60,000 nt of DNA from positions 5,044,498 to 5,104,497 of the forward strand of contig NC_064045.1 of NCBI RefSeq assembly GCF_932526225.1, read 5' to 3'. Source of the DNA: Nematostella vectensis. Lineage: Eukaryota > Cnidaria > Anthozoa > Actiniaria > Edwardsiidae. Shown piece by piece: positions 42,512-55,046 of the stretch. Positions within the stretch are counted from its first letter, which is position 1; every line of letters begins with the position of its first letter. The translations under genes and the position numbers were made by a program. The notes under the pieces were generated by a model. That model was not told the origin of the DNA, did not search any database, and worked only from the letters and a program-made list of their open reading frames with translations.

Positions 42512-45181
42512 CTAAATATCAGTATCCGCTATCAAGCCCTGAGCTTCCGGGCTTTCGGAAGTACCGGTCTGGCCACGCTTGGCCATAACTGGGGAATCTT
42601 CCGGAGCAGATAACCTCTCTGATACTTTCTCTTGGTTCTTGACATAAGCCGACCAAGGAGATGCGTCACCTCGATTTTTCTCCGGCCTAAATGTGATGAT
42701 GTACCATTTAGGAAGATACAAAAACCCTAAGAGATTCACAGCGTAGAAGAAATCCATAAGAGCTAACAGAATGATCTTCTCTTTACGGTACAAACCAAAC
42801 TGGAAGACGACGTAGAAAAAGGTTATGGCGTACCAGTTGAACATCGCGAAGGAGATCCACTTGACCTCGTAGTTGTTCTCCTCGTCGATCACCTCATTAA
42901 AGCTGAAGATGGTGACCAAGACAGCCATGACCATGATGTAGAATATCAGGACCAAGAACTGGTAGGAGGAGTGGTAGTTGCACTCGAGGAACACAGTGAA
43001 GGGGTCGTCAGTGGGCAGGCGGTCAACTTTCACAGGAAGCAGGAAGGTAAGTATCAAGGCGAAGATAATGTGCAGGCCTATGACAAAGGAAGTCACAAGT
43101 GCTCTAGGTCCGAGACATTTCCATGTGCAACTCGCGCTACCATTCACCGGGTCATAGCACTTGTTGTCGAAGTACTGGGATCGGGAGATGAGGACAGCCA
43201 GGGGCACGCCCAGGACAAACAGGAAGAAGAGGCGGTACCCCTCGCACGAGGCCTCGGTAGGTTTGCTGAGCAGAGGGATAGGGAGCAAAAACAGGATGAC
43301 GGTCAAGGGAAGCAGCGTCAAGATAGCACTCTTGGCTTTCCGCACGACAGGGGTATCGCTGTATCTGAACAGCACAAAGTTAATATACAACGCAAAACAT
43401 ATTCCCACGACTATCAGGAATAACATGAATAGTGCTCCGGGGTGCTCCCAGTGTACGTAGTCCTCGTAGTAAGCCACGCACTCCGTTTGGGCCAGATTCG
43501 GACGGTGTTTTTCTGAGCATTTTTTGCAAGACATTGCGTCCTTGCCATCGGTGTATGTCATGTCAGGACACTTTGCGCATTCCCAGCAACACTCGGCACC
43601 GTAACGCTCCTTCTTGCGTGATCGGAACTTCCCCTCTGGACAGATCTCGTGGCAGCGTGAGGCAGGCCTTTCTTTGCCCCCTCCGTGCCATTCCACGCGA
43701 TCCTGATCGATCGTCAAGGTTGACTTACTGTCCGCGGCTTGGTACCACACTCCTACATCAACAGCCTTAAGTTTCGACATCTCGCCTGATGAAATCCTGC
43801 TGTAATTTTGCTGATAGTTGTACACTTGGTACTTGGTCTGTTTAAGGTAGCCTCGCTTGGAAAAACTGATCTGATGCTCAGTTAGTGGGCTGACAAAATC
43901 CAGTCCACGAACCAGCTCGTGGAAGGCGGTCCGTTCCTGTGGGCAATATGAAGAATTTCGGCACTTTTCCCTGGCAACAAGCCCCCTGGCAACCGTTGCA
44001 ACGGCATCCAATGAACACGCTGCTTCCTCAATCCTATCAATCATTTGGCTGACAATAGTACTCAGTCGCTGCCTGTCGAGACCACATAGGGGGTCCACAT
44101 TAAGATCACAGGGGGTGGGAGAGGCAGTAGGCGGGGTTGCTGTTGTGTTTTCAGAGTCATCAGATGCTCCTATAGCTGATAGCTCACGCAGCCAGTGGTT
44201 GTTGATTTTAGTGTTTCCGGTGGGAAGGCTTCGCAGGTAATCTTCAAAACCCGACAAACTGGTATGAGTCTCGATCACAAACATCCCTTGTGCTGCCATA
44301 TTTGGAAGTGCGATCGGCGCGGTATTTGGCCAAGACCGCTGACCCATAACCCAGGTCATCCCAGTCAGCTTTTGTCTTGACGCCTCGGTCAGCAGCCTCC
44401 GCGTTATCGCATGCGCAGTAAACAATACTACCACGGTGAAATTTCTCTCGGCATCAAGCCTGGTCACAAAGTCCTTAAGCTGCTGTTCGCTGACGTCAGC
44501 ATCAATAGTATAATTCATCCCAACACAGATGTCATTTGCATTCGCTTCGCTACGAAACTCGGATACGAGGTATTCTGAGCCCGTGTCTCCAATAAGCCCG
44601 ACATAAGCCCACTGGTACTTAGAAACGAGGTCCGCGATCGCCTCCACACTCGTCCTCTCGCTAGGATTAACGTGGAAGATCTTCTCAGAGGCTGCAATGT
44701 AAGCGTTTGATGTTACAGCGGTTGCGTCGCAGCTGACATGCGTGATTTCCCGACTCAGCAGTAACATCAAGCTGTTCTGGTGTTCCTGGACGTCGAGGGG
44801 TAAGTCCCCGGTGACTGCTATCAGGCGAGGGTCAACAGCTCCCCCAGGATGTGACCTCATTACCAAGTCCATCATAGCTTGGTATGTTCCTGCGCAAGTA
44901 TCCCGGATGTCAAGTCCCAGGCTCCCGTTGAGTCCCAGCGCGGCGGCTCTTTGATTGATGTTCTGGACTGCATAAAACATGGCTTCCACTTTCAGCAAAG
45001 AACCAATATCTATGTTTGTGCATCCCGGAAAGGAAGAGCGTACAGGCATTACGGTCCCTATGACGAAGTCTCCATTGACTTTGATTCTATCAGACTGCGC
45101 TAAAGTCCCTCCACAAAGCGCTAAAATTGCCATCACTGTCGACAATGACTTCATCGCCGCGAAAACTTCCTTAGGGGCCAT
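42512..45181 (-). CDS. Class C GPCR, metabotropic glutamate/calcium-sensing receptor-like (intronless)
   Basis: A single ORF of 889 residues from the first in-frame ATG (45181); the frame upstream lacks an ATG. A signal peptide is seen (LSTVMAILALCGGTLAQ). A Venus flytrap ligand domain follows (~residues 35-500; GTVMPVRSSFPGCTNI, VEAMFYAVQNINQ, THVSCDATAVTSN in the hinge-proximal ligand loop). Next is the nine-cysteine NCD3G linker (CHEICPEGKFR, CCWECAKC, CKKCSEKHRP), then seven membrane helices (~580-835) closing with the class C hallmark FRPEKN. The C-tail is short, about 55 residues. The SxxxT-type loop would be compatible with an alpha-amino-acid ligand, but ligand identity is inference. 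An 'atttcacag' acceptor at 45242-45250 (minus strand) suggests a 5' UTR intron. Intronless coding differs sharply from the intron-rich neighbours and hints at an old retrocopy-derived lineage. Confidence 0.93.
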   Translation of the reverse strand: MAPKEVFAAMKSLSTVMAILALCGGTLAQSDRIKVNGDFVIGTVMPVRSSFPGCTNIDIGSLLKVEAMFYAVQNINQRAAALGLNGSLGLDIRDTCAGTYQAMMDLVMRSHPGGAVDPRLIAVTGDLPLDVQEHQNSLMLLLSREITHVSCDATAVTSNAYIAASEKIFHVNPSERTSVEAIADLVSKYQWAYVGLIGDTGSEYLVSEFRSEANANDICVGMNYTIDADVSEQQLKDFVTRLDAERNFTVVVLFTAHAITRRLLTEASRQKLTGMTWVMGQRSWPNTAPIALPNMAAQGMFVIETHTSLSGFEDYLRSLPTGNTKINNHWLRELSAIGASDDSENTTATPPTASPTPCDLNVDPLCGLDRQRLSTIVSQMIDRIEEAACSLDAVATVARGLVAREKCRNSSYCPQERTAFHELVRGLDFVSPLTEHQISFSKRGYLKQTKYQVYNYQQNYSRISSGEMSKLKAVDVGVWYQAADSKSTLTIDQDRVEWHGGGKERPASRCHEICPEGKFRSRKKERYGAECCWECAKCPDMTYTDGKDAMSCKKCSEKHRPNLAQTECVAYYEDYVHWEHPGALFMLFLIVVGICFALYINFVLFRYSDTPVVRKAKSAILTLLPLTVILFLLPIPLLSKPTEASCEGYRLFFLFVLGVPLAVLISRSQYFDNKCYDPVNGSASCTWKCLGPRALVTSFVIGLHIIFALILTFLLPVKVDRLPTDDPFTVFLECNYHSSYQFLVLIFYIMVMAVLVTIFSFNEVIDEENNYEVKWISFAMFNWYAITFFYVVFQFGLYRKEKIILLALMDFFYAVNLLGFLYLPKWYIITFRPEKNRGDASPWSAYVKNQEKVSERLSAPEDSPVMAKRGQTGTSESPEAQGLIADTDI

Positions 45182-48100
45182 CACCGCGAATCTGGTGTTT
45201 ACAGCTCTCTTGACACTTGCATGGAACCGCAAAATTCACCTGTGAAATATCAAACACATGTTTTGTATTCAACTAATGAGGTATCGGGGTCGTTTGGAAG
45301 TTTTTCGTTATTTTCACACAAACAGTGTATTGCTACTTTCTATCACGCCAATGGAGAGCTTGTGGTTAATTGTTGTGGGTATATTGTCACTGTATTACGC
45401 GGTTAGAATGTAAATGATTTGGCCTGAAGCGGATGTAAATGCGACTGTGCTTTTTCAAGAAATTCGAGACGAGTTCTTAGGTCTTTCCCTACCTGCTTGC
45501 TCCTGGTATAGTGTTACACCGAAGACTAACGTTCTTGCCCGCGCCTCGCTTAATCTTCGCTTTAGAATTTGCATTCGACCCCAAAACAAAACTTCGAGTT
45601 TATTATCATTCGCTGATCAGAGCACGCTAGACTGCTGTCTTTAAAAGATTCAAAACTGCTGAGCCAATTCTTTAAATTACGTATCCAATTACCTCGTAGT
45701 TCTTTCAAGGTCCTACAGACGAATCGAGGTTCAGTGGAAGTTTCCGTAGATTCCAAGAAGAAAACTACAGACTTGATATCTGCAAAGAGTGAAACATCCA
45801 GAGAATTTAACACAAAAGTGACGTTTAAGCTTCAGAACACTAGACTGATTTATCAGTGTGACTATCAACAGTCAAACGAGCTAACAGGTATTGTGTTTTA
45901 TACACCTACAAAGCAGCCTATTCTTAAAAGAGATTAAACAAATTTAACGCACCCCTGAAAGTACTGCTATGAACGGTTAGGAAGAATAAAGCCTGAGGAA
46001 TTTGGTGAAGATCAATGTTTATAGTTCTTCCGGTACGATTCATTAATTTTTACTATCTATATCCATAATTACATTTGTGGCCGCCACCGTTTTATCTGAT
46101 GACTATTTTTTTTTTAGTGAGGCCAAACAATACTCGCGAGTTTGATAAACAAGGAATCTAGAAGATCTTCCAATTTACAGAGAAATCCGCTCCGGGAATA
46201 CAGTTCTTTTTATAATTCAAACGCTAGTTGATGCTTCAGACTAGAAGCATGATCTTTTTCGCAATACAAACCCGTTACCTTATCAACGCAGATTAACACG
46301 AAGGATTTCAAATTGACTGTTGACTGTATTTATGTTTCATCTGTTTTAACCGTAAAAAAGCCCTACCACTTTCAACTGAATTCCACGGTAAGAAACCCAC
46401 ACACTAGAAAACACAAACCGAAAAACACGAGCGGCGTAAACAATCAAAACCAAAAATAAAAGAACAGATCATATTCACGTCTGCTTTTCATACGATCACC
46501 CATATCGGGCCTAGGGTCAATTCAGATAATATAAACTAATTCATCATTACAATTATTCTGTGTAAAACGAGTGTATTTTGATTAATAGAAAAGCTTCGTT
46601 TCCGCCCCCGGGATGTAGTAACACAAATACTAAATGCGCTTTAGACAAATTTATGATTAAACATTTTCTTTTAATAAGGAAGTTTCAAATGTCCGACTTC
46701 CTTTGATTTTAGATATCAATAAATTCAGCGCACTTACATTTGAACTATTCAGTAACATGTTAGGCTTTATTTTATTTTATTATTTTTTTGTTTACAAGCA
46801 ACCTGATCAAATTAAGGAATGCTGCTCGGTTTTGTGAAGATTTGGGTGAAAAATGACTTCTGGGGTTTATTAGCATTTTTTTCTAATCATTATGTTAAAA
46901 AGATTAAACAACAAATAACGAGTAAAAGGCGTACTGATTAAGCAATATCGGAAAAAAAAAATGAGTCACTTCAGATTGCCGTGAGCGATATGTTGGCTTG
47001 TGAGCGCCTGAGCCCAATGCGATAAGTTCGTAAATATAGCACGGTTATTTGTTACGCTAAGCGCGGATCTTGCAAAACTATCTACTTTTCCTTAGAACCA
47101 CTCAGCCATCGGTGCTCGTTCGCCGCTTGTTCGACACTTATTCGCCGCTTGATCGGCGTTCATATGGGGCTTGATATCTGACAGGGAGGTAACACAGGTA
47201 GCCCAGGATCACGGCGAGTGTGGAATGTCTATTATAGAGTTTGTGTAAGTGAGCTCGTAAATGTTATTGGAATAATTCTAACGTTGTAACCTCTGCTGCT
47301 GCTCAATTCCGCCAGAAATTAACCTTCTTAGCTGTTTTTGGCCGCTGCGAATTTCTTCCCGTCTTTCCTCCAGTAGCAGGGGTTAGTAGAAAGAACACCT
47401 GTCAAGCTACTGTTTTATTTTGAAGTCAGAATATTTTTTTTACAATATTGAGGACAAGCTCAGGTTTGCTCTTACAAACTCTTGAACAGACCTTCTACGA
47501 TTTCCGGGAGCCTGGTACATGTGATTTTTCTTGATATCTTTTTGGCGACCATACTTCAGACGGAGCAAATATCGCCGACCTCCCGGTCCTGAACAGGGTA
47601 TCATTTCGCTTTTACGTAAATCCCCATATAGGGTTGTTGCCCTCGTATGGAAATTGTCGTTGATGTCCTAAACAGGGTCAAGGCAGTGCCCCTATACCTA
47701 AAACAGGGGCTGCCCTCCACCCCACCATCACTAACAATGTCTCCGTTCCGACTTAGAATAATCTATGGAGTAATTGGGTATGGTATTCTCCAAAATAATC
47801 AGTTATTTTAATTTTCAAAATGAAACGAAAACAGCAGTGTAACGCAAGTTGGACCCAGGGTTTTTTTAAGTTTTTAGTCACGTGGCTTGACGTCACCTTG
47901 TTTGAAAATTCAAAAATTCCCGGTTATGGAAGACTATCGCAAATACAGCTGTCTCAACCTCTCCATTAAGTCTCCTATTTCATTTTAAATCCATGTAATT
48001 GAAAATAGAGCTGTTTGGGTTTGTGAAATTTGGGTTGTTTTGACTCATATAAAAATAAACCCGACCTCTTTTGAATTTTTTTTGAAGAGCCGGTGCCACG

Positions 48101-49965
48101 TTTCTAACAGCACAGCACGCCAAAGTGACGCAATTACGAGGATACATTTTAGTAGCTTTTTAAATATATAGTGTTTGTGCTTTCATGACACAATTAAAAT
48201 TTATGACACACCTATAAGCATGCTGAGAAGTTATTATTTAATGAAATTCTCTAGAAAGGCAACGCGACATTTCCTCGCCGTCAATTTTCATTACATCTGA
48301 TATAGAAGCTTTAGTCGGTGCTTAGGAGGGAGTAGATGCTTTAAAAGCAACTGTTAGAATGCGAAACGTGCATTTTAGCTGCTTATCAAAATGCGAAGAA
48401 GATTAAAAGTGAGTTTGAATAATGCGGTCAAGAATAATTCGTGTGTTTCGTCCACGTTATTAAGGCTAAAGAAACGAGAAAATTACCCGTAAGAGACGTT
48501 CATTATTTCTAGTTTCACAGAAAATTTCACTTTCGTTGTTCTTTCAGTTTTATCTATAAGGAGTTGCAACCGGAATGGGAAACGTAGTGGGGTAATATAA
48601 GTCAAAACCTCCTTTTGAGTATTTTAAAGAAGGGAAATATGAAATTCTATTGGTGTAGACACTCGCATATTACTTACACTTTGGTGTGTACATGTTCGGG
48701 CATCTGGTTGAATTTTGTTGCAAAGACAAACCATTTTCTGCTCTTGATATAATAACAGCATGGGCTCTGTTTTCTGTTTGCAGGAAGCCTATTAAATTCT
48801 TAATCCACTCAATATCTTGCGTGTTAGTCCTCATATGCAAATGTCTTGTCATTGAGAAACGCTGTTTTTGACTCCCCCGCATCACGGAGAAGTATCACTC
48901 AATTTTTATCACAACACGTGAAAGCATAATGCGAATTTAAAATACTATACATCCTGCAGTGATCGGCGGAAGTGTCCGACACTATGAAAGAAAATACCTG
49001 TTCAAGTTGTTTTCGTCAGTAAAATTTCCATTATCACATACTGTGAACAAAACCTTCAATAAAAATTGTTGCATAAAATCCTCGAGAAAACGAGGGCACG
49101 GAAAATTGAGATAAGCTCATGCGCGGGAGAAAAAGCGTGGGTCAAGTTTATACTCGTCAAAGAAGAGAACGATGGCCTGGAGAATTCCATTTGAATCTTT
49201 TTTTGTGCTTTTTGGTTGCTTGACATGTGAAATCATGAAGTTTTAGTTAGCTCTTAGCGCGATCAACGGGAAAGTTCAAGCGCCAAGTGCAAACTACATT
49301 GACTCAACTCCTTTAATTCGACAAATATACGCCCAATGAATATTTGTCGCCGTATATGCCTAACAGGTTATTAATAAGTGCTCTCTAAATGGATACTTTA
49401 TCTAACTTGGTGCCATTTAGGATAATAGCTGACGGTGCAGAGCATTTTGAACTTTTACCAATGCGTTTTTTTTTGTTTAAGATGACTGGCGCATAGTTTT
49501 ATCAGCGGCTACAGTAAACTGGCAACATTCGCGTGATCCTTGTGCTACAAGATGACAAAGTCGGTAATGTTCTTTTGATTTAAAGAAACTAAATGAGTAA
49601 TTCCTTCCTATCCCACATACCAGCGACTTACCTATACAGTGACCTAGTAAATTAGCACGATTCAAAGATAAGAGAGTCGATAAATACCCTTTTAATGACG
49701 AGAAAATAAATAGAAAATCACCCTTTACATTATGCCGCTATCCTTGCTAAACGTCCCTTTGATGAAAAAATGGATGTATAATCTCTTTCTTTTATACCAA
49801 TCAAACGTGAACAATCTCAGGCTCTTAGAGAATTGTAGAAAAAAAGGGAGAAAAATAGGCCAAAGATTGTGTTTAAAAAGAAAGGGATCATATACATTTA
49901 AGGTCAATTCTAGTCAGTAATAAAAATACAATAATACTTAATTTTCATAGCGCCATTTCCTAAAG
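45182..49965. other. Upstream flank of the GPCR gene; no gene supported
   Basis: AT-rich DNA with only short random frames. The GPCR promoter and a possible non-coding first exon should lie in the part nearest 45.2 kb. Confidence 0.5.
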
Positions 49966-49970
49966 GTGAT

Positions 49971-50217
49971 GTTACACGCGTCGTTTCTTGGCGTCGTTTT
50001 TCCGCGATACGCTGTTGCGCGGAAAAACGATGCGTGTAACAATGTCAGATTTGTAAGAAAATCAGAAAATCAGCCAAAAAATCACAGAAACACGACCCGT
50101 GTAACATGTCGAATTTATAGCGATGGTGCACGAAAAAACGGCTCGTGTAACATGTACCGTCAGCTTGCACAACCCGTATCGCGGAAAAACGACGCCAAGA
50201 AACGACGCGTGTTAAAC
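49971..50217. mobile_element. MITE with ~38-bp terminal inverted repeats
   Basis: The stretch 49974-50011 (acacgcgtcgtttcttggcg...) equals the reverse complement of 50175-50212 exactly. The interior repeats 'cgtgtaacatgt' and 'gaaaaacg' motifs. About 245 bp, no ORF. The perfect arms imply a recent insertion or strong hairpin maintenance. Confidence 0.8.
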
Positions 50218-50411
50218 TAAAAAGCTTAACATAAGAGAGAGATAAGAGTGATAATTATTGACAATTTGATTAAAATAATAAACAGTTAAAAATAAATCGT
50301 AACAAAGTTAAAATGTTAAATGTTAAGAAGTTAAAATAGTGGGAAAAAAAAACGTTGACCGGATACCATCATCGCTGTGGGCTCCTCACTTCACATGACG
50401 TTTTAGCCTAA

Positions 50412-50477
50412 GGGGAAGATCGGGTGTGTGTGTGTGGAGGGGGAGGGGGGGGGGGGGGGGGGGAGTGACGAGGAAGG
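50412..50477. repeat. GT/G-rich simple repeat
   Basis: A (GT)n tract passes into a long G run; a G-quadruplex is possible on the plus strand. Confidence 0.8.
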
Positions 50478-50559
50478 GGGGATGGTAACTGTTGCAATCT
50501 CGAGGTGAAATCATCATGTGTTTTCTCTCTTGTCTGTACGTGGGCCTTCGGGGGTATTC

Positions 50560-50687
50560 CTTGGTGTTACGGAGAGCTTTGTTTTTGGTGCTCAAGGCCT
50601 TTGTACTCTATTTTGTCTCGTTCTAAGGTCTTTGTTTTTGGCTTTTGTTCAATTGTGTTCTTGGTGCTGGTGCTCCGTAACACCAAG
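50560..50687. mobile_element. Short palindromic element with 15-bp perfect inverted ends
   Basis: cttggtgttacggag at 50560-50574 is the exact reverse complement of 50673-50687. The ~98-bp interior is T-rich. It could be a small MITE or a hairpin-forming transcript; no target duplication was identified. Confidence 0.45.
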
Positions 50688-51223
50688 AAACTACCGCCTT
50701 CAGTGAATCCAAAGGATCCGCCAGGATTCTTGGGCTGGGGAAGCACCTTCCCGAAAGGTGGACAAAGAGGGTCTTTTTGGGGGAGGGGAGGGGGAGTGTA
50801 CCAGGGTACCAGCCACCTAGCCACCCCCTCTCCCTGGAGAGACAAATCTTTAAAAGGACTAAAAATCTGCGTACGGATACCCTATGTTTTTGTGAGGCCG
50901 TAAGAATAGTTTTATACTCCAATGCCGCTCCCGCAGTCATCCTCTAGAGACTAATTCTCTATCTTTTCTAATCAATGTTCTAATAATAGAACGTAATTTT
51001 TCCTTGATCATCCTTGATGCGCTATGTATGGGCTCAGGACCAAAAGCTCAAATTTCAATGACACTTTACAAAAAGTCGCATCAATCTATAAAAAGTCGCA
51101 TTTGATATTTTGTTTGATATTACTCACTTAGTAATTAGGGGAATTTTCCGCCTTATTTGATGTAAAATGAGCTTATTGGAAACGTCAAGTCATGTTTTTC
51201 CGTCATGTCGGCCACACCCACTA

Positions 51224-51441
51224 AAGCCCGGTGCACACGGTGAGCAAAACTTCACTCGTGCAATTTGCTGACTGCCTCGCGAGGCCAAAAACTCACAGTT
51301 CAGGCAGGTGAGAATTTTGCCTCAGTTGCTCGCGAGACGTGATTTCGTTCGATCGACGTCCGCACACGGTGAGTTTTTTGCCTCGCGAGGCAGTGAGCAA
51401 ATTGCACGAACGAAGTTTTGCTCACCGTGTGCGCCGGGCTT
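51224..51441. mobile_element. Near-palindromic foldback element (~218 bp)
   Basis: The left arm 51224-51285 (aagcccggtgcacacggtga...) pairs with the right arm 51380-51441 over about 62 bp with a few mismatches, and an inner inverted pair around 'gcctcgcgaggc' also occurs. It has no ORF. The arms begin aagcccgg and end ccgggctt, as in abundant foldback MITEs of animals. Confidence 0.8.
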
Positions 51442-53104
51442 AAGCTGTTAGGGATGGGGGCTTTGCGTGACCGACACAGAGCGGCTGCGCGGGAGACTTA
51501 GTTTGGCCGCGTTTCATACAAGATATCTTTGAGTTTTTCCCTTTCCTATCTGCTTCCATGCCCTATTATTAACGCATCTCTACCAGAAATATGGCAGACG
51601 ATTATTGAACATTTCTCTAATCAATAAATATTTTTTATATGTAAAACAATTATCCCATCAACGCTATTCAAAGGACCCCCCACTAAATAACGGGGATTTA
51701 ACCTCTACGAGATTGCAACAGTAAACCACACCCCACCCCCACCACCCCCAACCACCAAACACACACCCAATCTCCCCCTTAGGCTGACAAGTCACGTGAC
51801 GTGAGGAGCACACAGCGAGGATGGTCTCCGGTCGCCGGTGCGGGAGGTCTCAACCATCATGTACCCGGATCCACTTATACATGCACAATACCAAGCAATG
51901 GCGTAACCTACGAGAATGGACCTTTTAGTCAACCCTTGCTCTTTGAAGTATGTCCAATTGACATATCGAATACCAGGCTAACTTTTAAATTTTCAAGGAT
52001 AGGAAAATGCTAGCGCGACAAGCAGTAAACATTTTATAGAATGCAGATTGTGAGTCGCCACGCTGAGAGCGTCAAAGCCTCTATCACTGTAAGGCAATGA
52101 GCCATATCTGCGATTGAAAGCCTGATACAAAGTCCAGAATGGATGTGTCAAGACTCGGGTTTAATTCTGTTGTTGGTTTCTAAGGGTTCTTTGTCACACA
52201 ATATACACGGGCAGTGAAGAGTGATGTGAATTATTGCATACTCACCGATAGGAGTAGAGCTGTGAAGAGCAGATTTGAAGCGTAATAAAAACTCCGGCTT
52301 GCAGTCGAACCAGGTTTAAATTACAGTTCGGCGCATTCATAAAGAACTGGTGAAAGAGAGTCCATGTTAATAGCAAACAGGATGAGGAGCCAAAACGCGC
52401 GCTAGATACCCAACAGGGCCATAAATATGAGAATAATTCCCCATGTCAATCTATTGACGTCACGGTAACATAGGCTATGTTGATGGAAGGAGAATAGATG
52501 CGATTACCGAAGTTTTTTAATGGGCCACCAGATAGCTTTCAATGACTTGATCCATGTCGAATTCTTCTGGGCCCTTGTTACAAGCAAACCCCAGTGAAAT
52601 TCGTTCTCTATAAGGCATTGACCTATAGGAGTATACCCATTCATAACGCTTGTTTGGACAATGCCAAGAAAGAGCTTATTATTGATGGCAAAACATAAGA
52701 CAGATTTACGCGGAGTCACCTCGCATGTGAGCGACCCAATTAGACGCATAAGCAAAACAAACCACCGGGACCTTTTATTAAGAGAATCTCTTTATACGGG
52801 ATACCCCACCGGTTTTCCCGATGAAAACCAAAATATATCCGGCTACAATTATATGTGAGGCAAATTGTGCTTTAGTAAAAATAATAACCCTGGCTTTATA
52901 TAAAATTAATTTAGGACGGTTTAGTGTATATTCCATGGATTCAGGGGACTCTTTTATTACCATCTTTATAGCATATGCTCTCATGGATTTTATGTCTAAT
53001 TAGCGTAATGCATACACGTGAAAATCAATGATTGGCTTATGGCACGCTGGATATCCTCGTCTCCATCTAGTCTTGGCTTTCTAGTTTTATGGTTCTTCCA
53101 GCAT

Positions 53105-53290
53105 AGATATGCTCTTAAAGCGACAATCGCACTAGTATACTTCCGGTCAATTATGTAACAATCTCAGATGATTTTAACAGAAAACGCAAAAAAAAAAAAA
53201 AATGGAAAAGCAGTGTGTCTATTAGAAGTATCTACGAGGATGAGACGGCTTATAATGCAGGATGGCTTGTTAAATAGCGCGGATTCTAAA
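53105..53290. repeat. Dispersed repeat copy A
   Basis: Shares with 55112-55255 the strings 'acttccggtc', 'tgattttaac-g/a-gaaaacgc', 'gcagtgtgtctatt' and 'gaggatg' in the same order and spacing, roughly 75-80% identical by eye. Confidence 0.75.
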
Positions 53291-54391
53291 ATATTTTTTT
53301 TATTTGGTTGGGGTTTCCGTCGGCCCGGCGGAAGTAATTAGTGCGATTGCCGTTTTAGACCAATCACGTCGCCATTTTTACTCTGCCGCTAACTACAAAG
53401 CATTGCTGCTTTGCTAATTCAAGCGGGAATTATAAAAATTCTTTCAATTAAATTTCTTTTATTATTAAAGTATCAGAATTCAGTCGTAGGTAGCTAGTAA
53501 AGTTTTCTTGCATGCAGATATCCTTTTTTAATGTTAGGAGTAAACATTTAGATACACATATTATTCTTATAATTTTCCCTAAAGAACATATAAGAAAATG
53601 TAAATGTGAGAATAAGAAGAATTTGGTGATAAAAATCGATATCAGGAAAATCAATAGAGTTCGCTCGATGTCAATCGATAAACGGCATCTGAAATGATAA
53701 TTTTTATCCATCGTTCAATAAACATTAGTACCCTGAGGTAATTAATCCCACGCTAAAGATTTCTGGCGATTATTAAAAAAAAGTTTTTAAATATGAGGCT
53801 GCGCTGTTTTGTAGATGATGGGTGTCCTGTGGTATTATAGGCATAAAAGCGAGGCTTTGGAGGTTTGGGCATGGTTACAATCGTCTTGTCATTTCTTGTG
53901 AGCTTTTTGCTTTCAGAAAACTTTAAAGAAAACCACCTGTTTAAAAGTGCTTTAGTGTCGTTAAGCTAAATAGGACACCAATACAAAACAAAAATTGAGG
54001 TTTCGAAAACTTTTTTTTAAGAAATATCTGTACATATTTCTTGCGGCAGTCATCTATAACTCTGGCAGTCATCTATTACTGGTCCCCTCCGGAGTTCGTT
54101 ACTTCAGTACTTAACAAAAAGATCTCTTTCTTGCGCTTTTGTCCTCTAAATGAGGCACACATAGTCACGTCACAGCGTGTCATGAACAAAAAAGTAGGCA
54201 ACCAGACGCACTATTTACGATTTACGAGTGCCATCGTATGAATGGTCTTATTATACCACAGGTAGCCCAGGCAATGTATCTGTAAAGCGTTGAGAAATAA
54301 CAGTGTTTGTATGAGCAGATGAGAGTGATTCCTAAGCTATTTGCCGTGTGTTTTGTTGTGAATATCAATAAATTACATACAAACTTACAAA

Positions 54392-54511
54392 ATGACTTCT
54401 TCTTGTGTTTTTTAAATTTTTATATAATTTAATAATTTAATGCTGTAATGTTTTTCAAGAAAACCCCCCGTACTAAAACTCTAGATGTTAAAAAACACAA
54501 GAAGAAGTCAT
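54392..54511. mobile_element. 120-bp MITE with 24-bp terminal inverted repeats
   Basis: atgacttcttcttgtgtttt (54392-54411, extending to 54415) pairs perfectly with 54488-54511. AT-rich interior, no ORF. A typical minimal MITE. Confidence 0.75.
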
Positions 54512-55046
54512 GTTGGTAGCCTGGGCTGCCTTTAATTATAAATCTTCGATGCTACGCGCCCTCTCATTGGTTGATTAGCGGGTGGTAACGCAACACTAAC
54601 AACTTTGGCATGTAAACTCTCACAAGACGCTACACTTTTTTTATAAGAACCTCTAAATTTCAGTTGAGGCTGGAATCGCCTATGTTCTTAACGATGTTCT
54701 TAAATTTGAGTCTATATGAAATATTAAATACCCGATGAATTATGAGGAAGAGAATTACAAAAATGATCAATAGGATAAATGATCAATAGCAATTTGATTC
54801 TAACAGAAAAATATTTTATTGTTATGTATCTGAGCCTCGGCATGTTCTTAGCATGTTCTTAACATATAGGAAAATCTCAGGCTGGACGCTTTTATAAAAA
54901 AAAGATTGTATATAATGAATATATAGACCTTGATCGGTTGTTTGGTCTGTACGAGAACTTATGGAGCCTTGAAATTGTCCTTTTCCATAAGACATTGCAA
55001 AATTATCGAGTCCATAAAAAGTTCCCGTACACACGGTACTTAGCCC

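Noticed and set aside
42971-43770. Plus-strand frames opposite the GPCR
   Set aside because: Shadows of the receptor coding strand without domain-like content.
45182-45232. N-terminal 17-codon extension of the GPCR
   Set aside because: The extension has no ATG; a good signal peptide follows the ATG at 45181, and an intron acceptor lies just upstream.
50505-50940. Overlapping 92-132 codon frames on both strands
   Set aside because: They coincide with a palindromic element and G-rich DNA; no recognisable domain or splice context.
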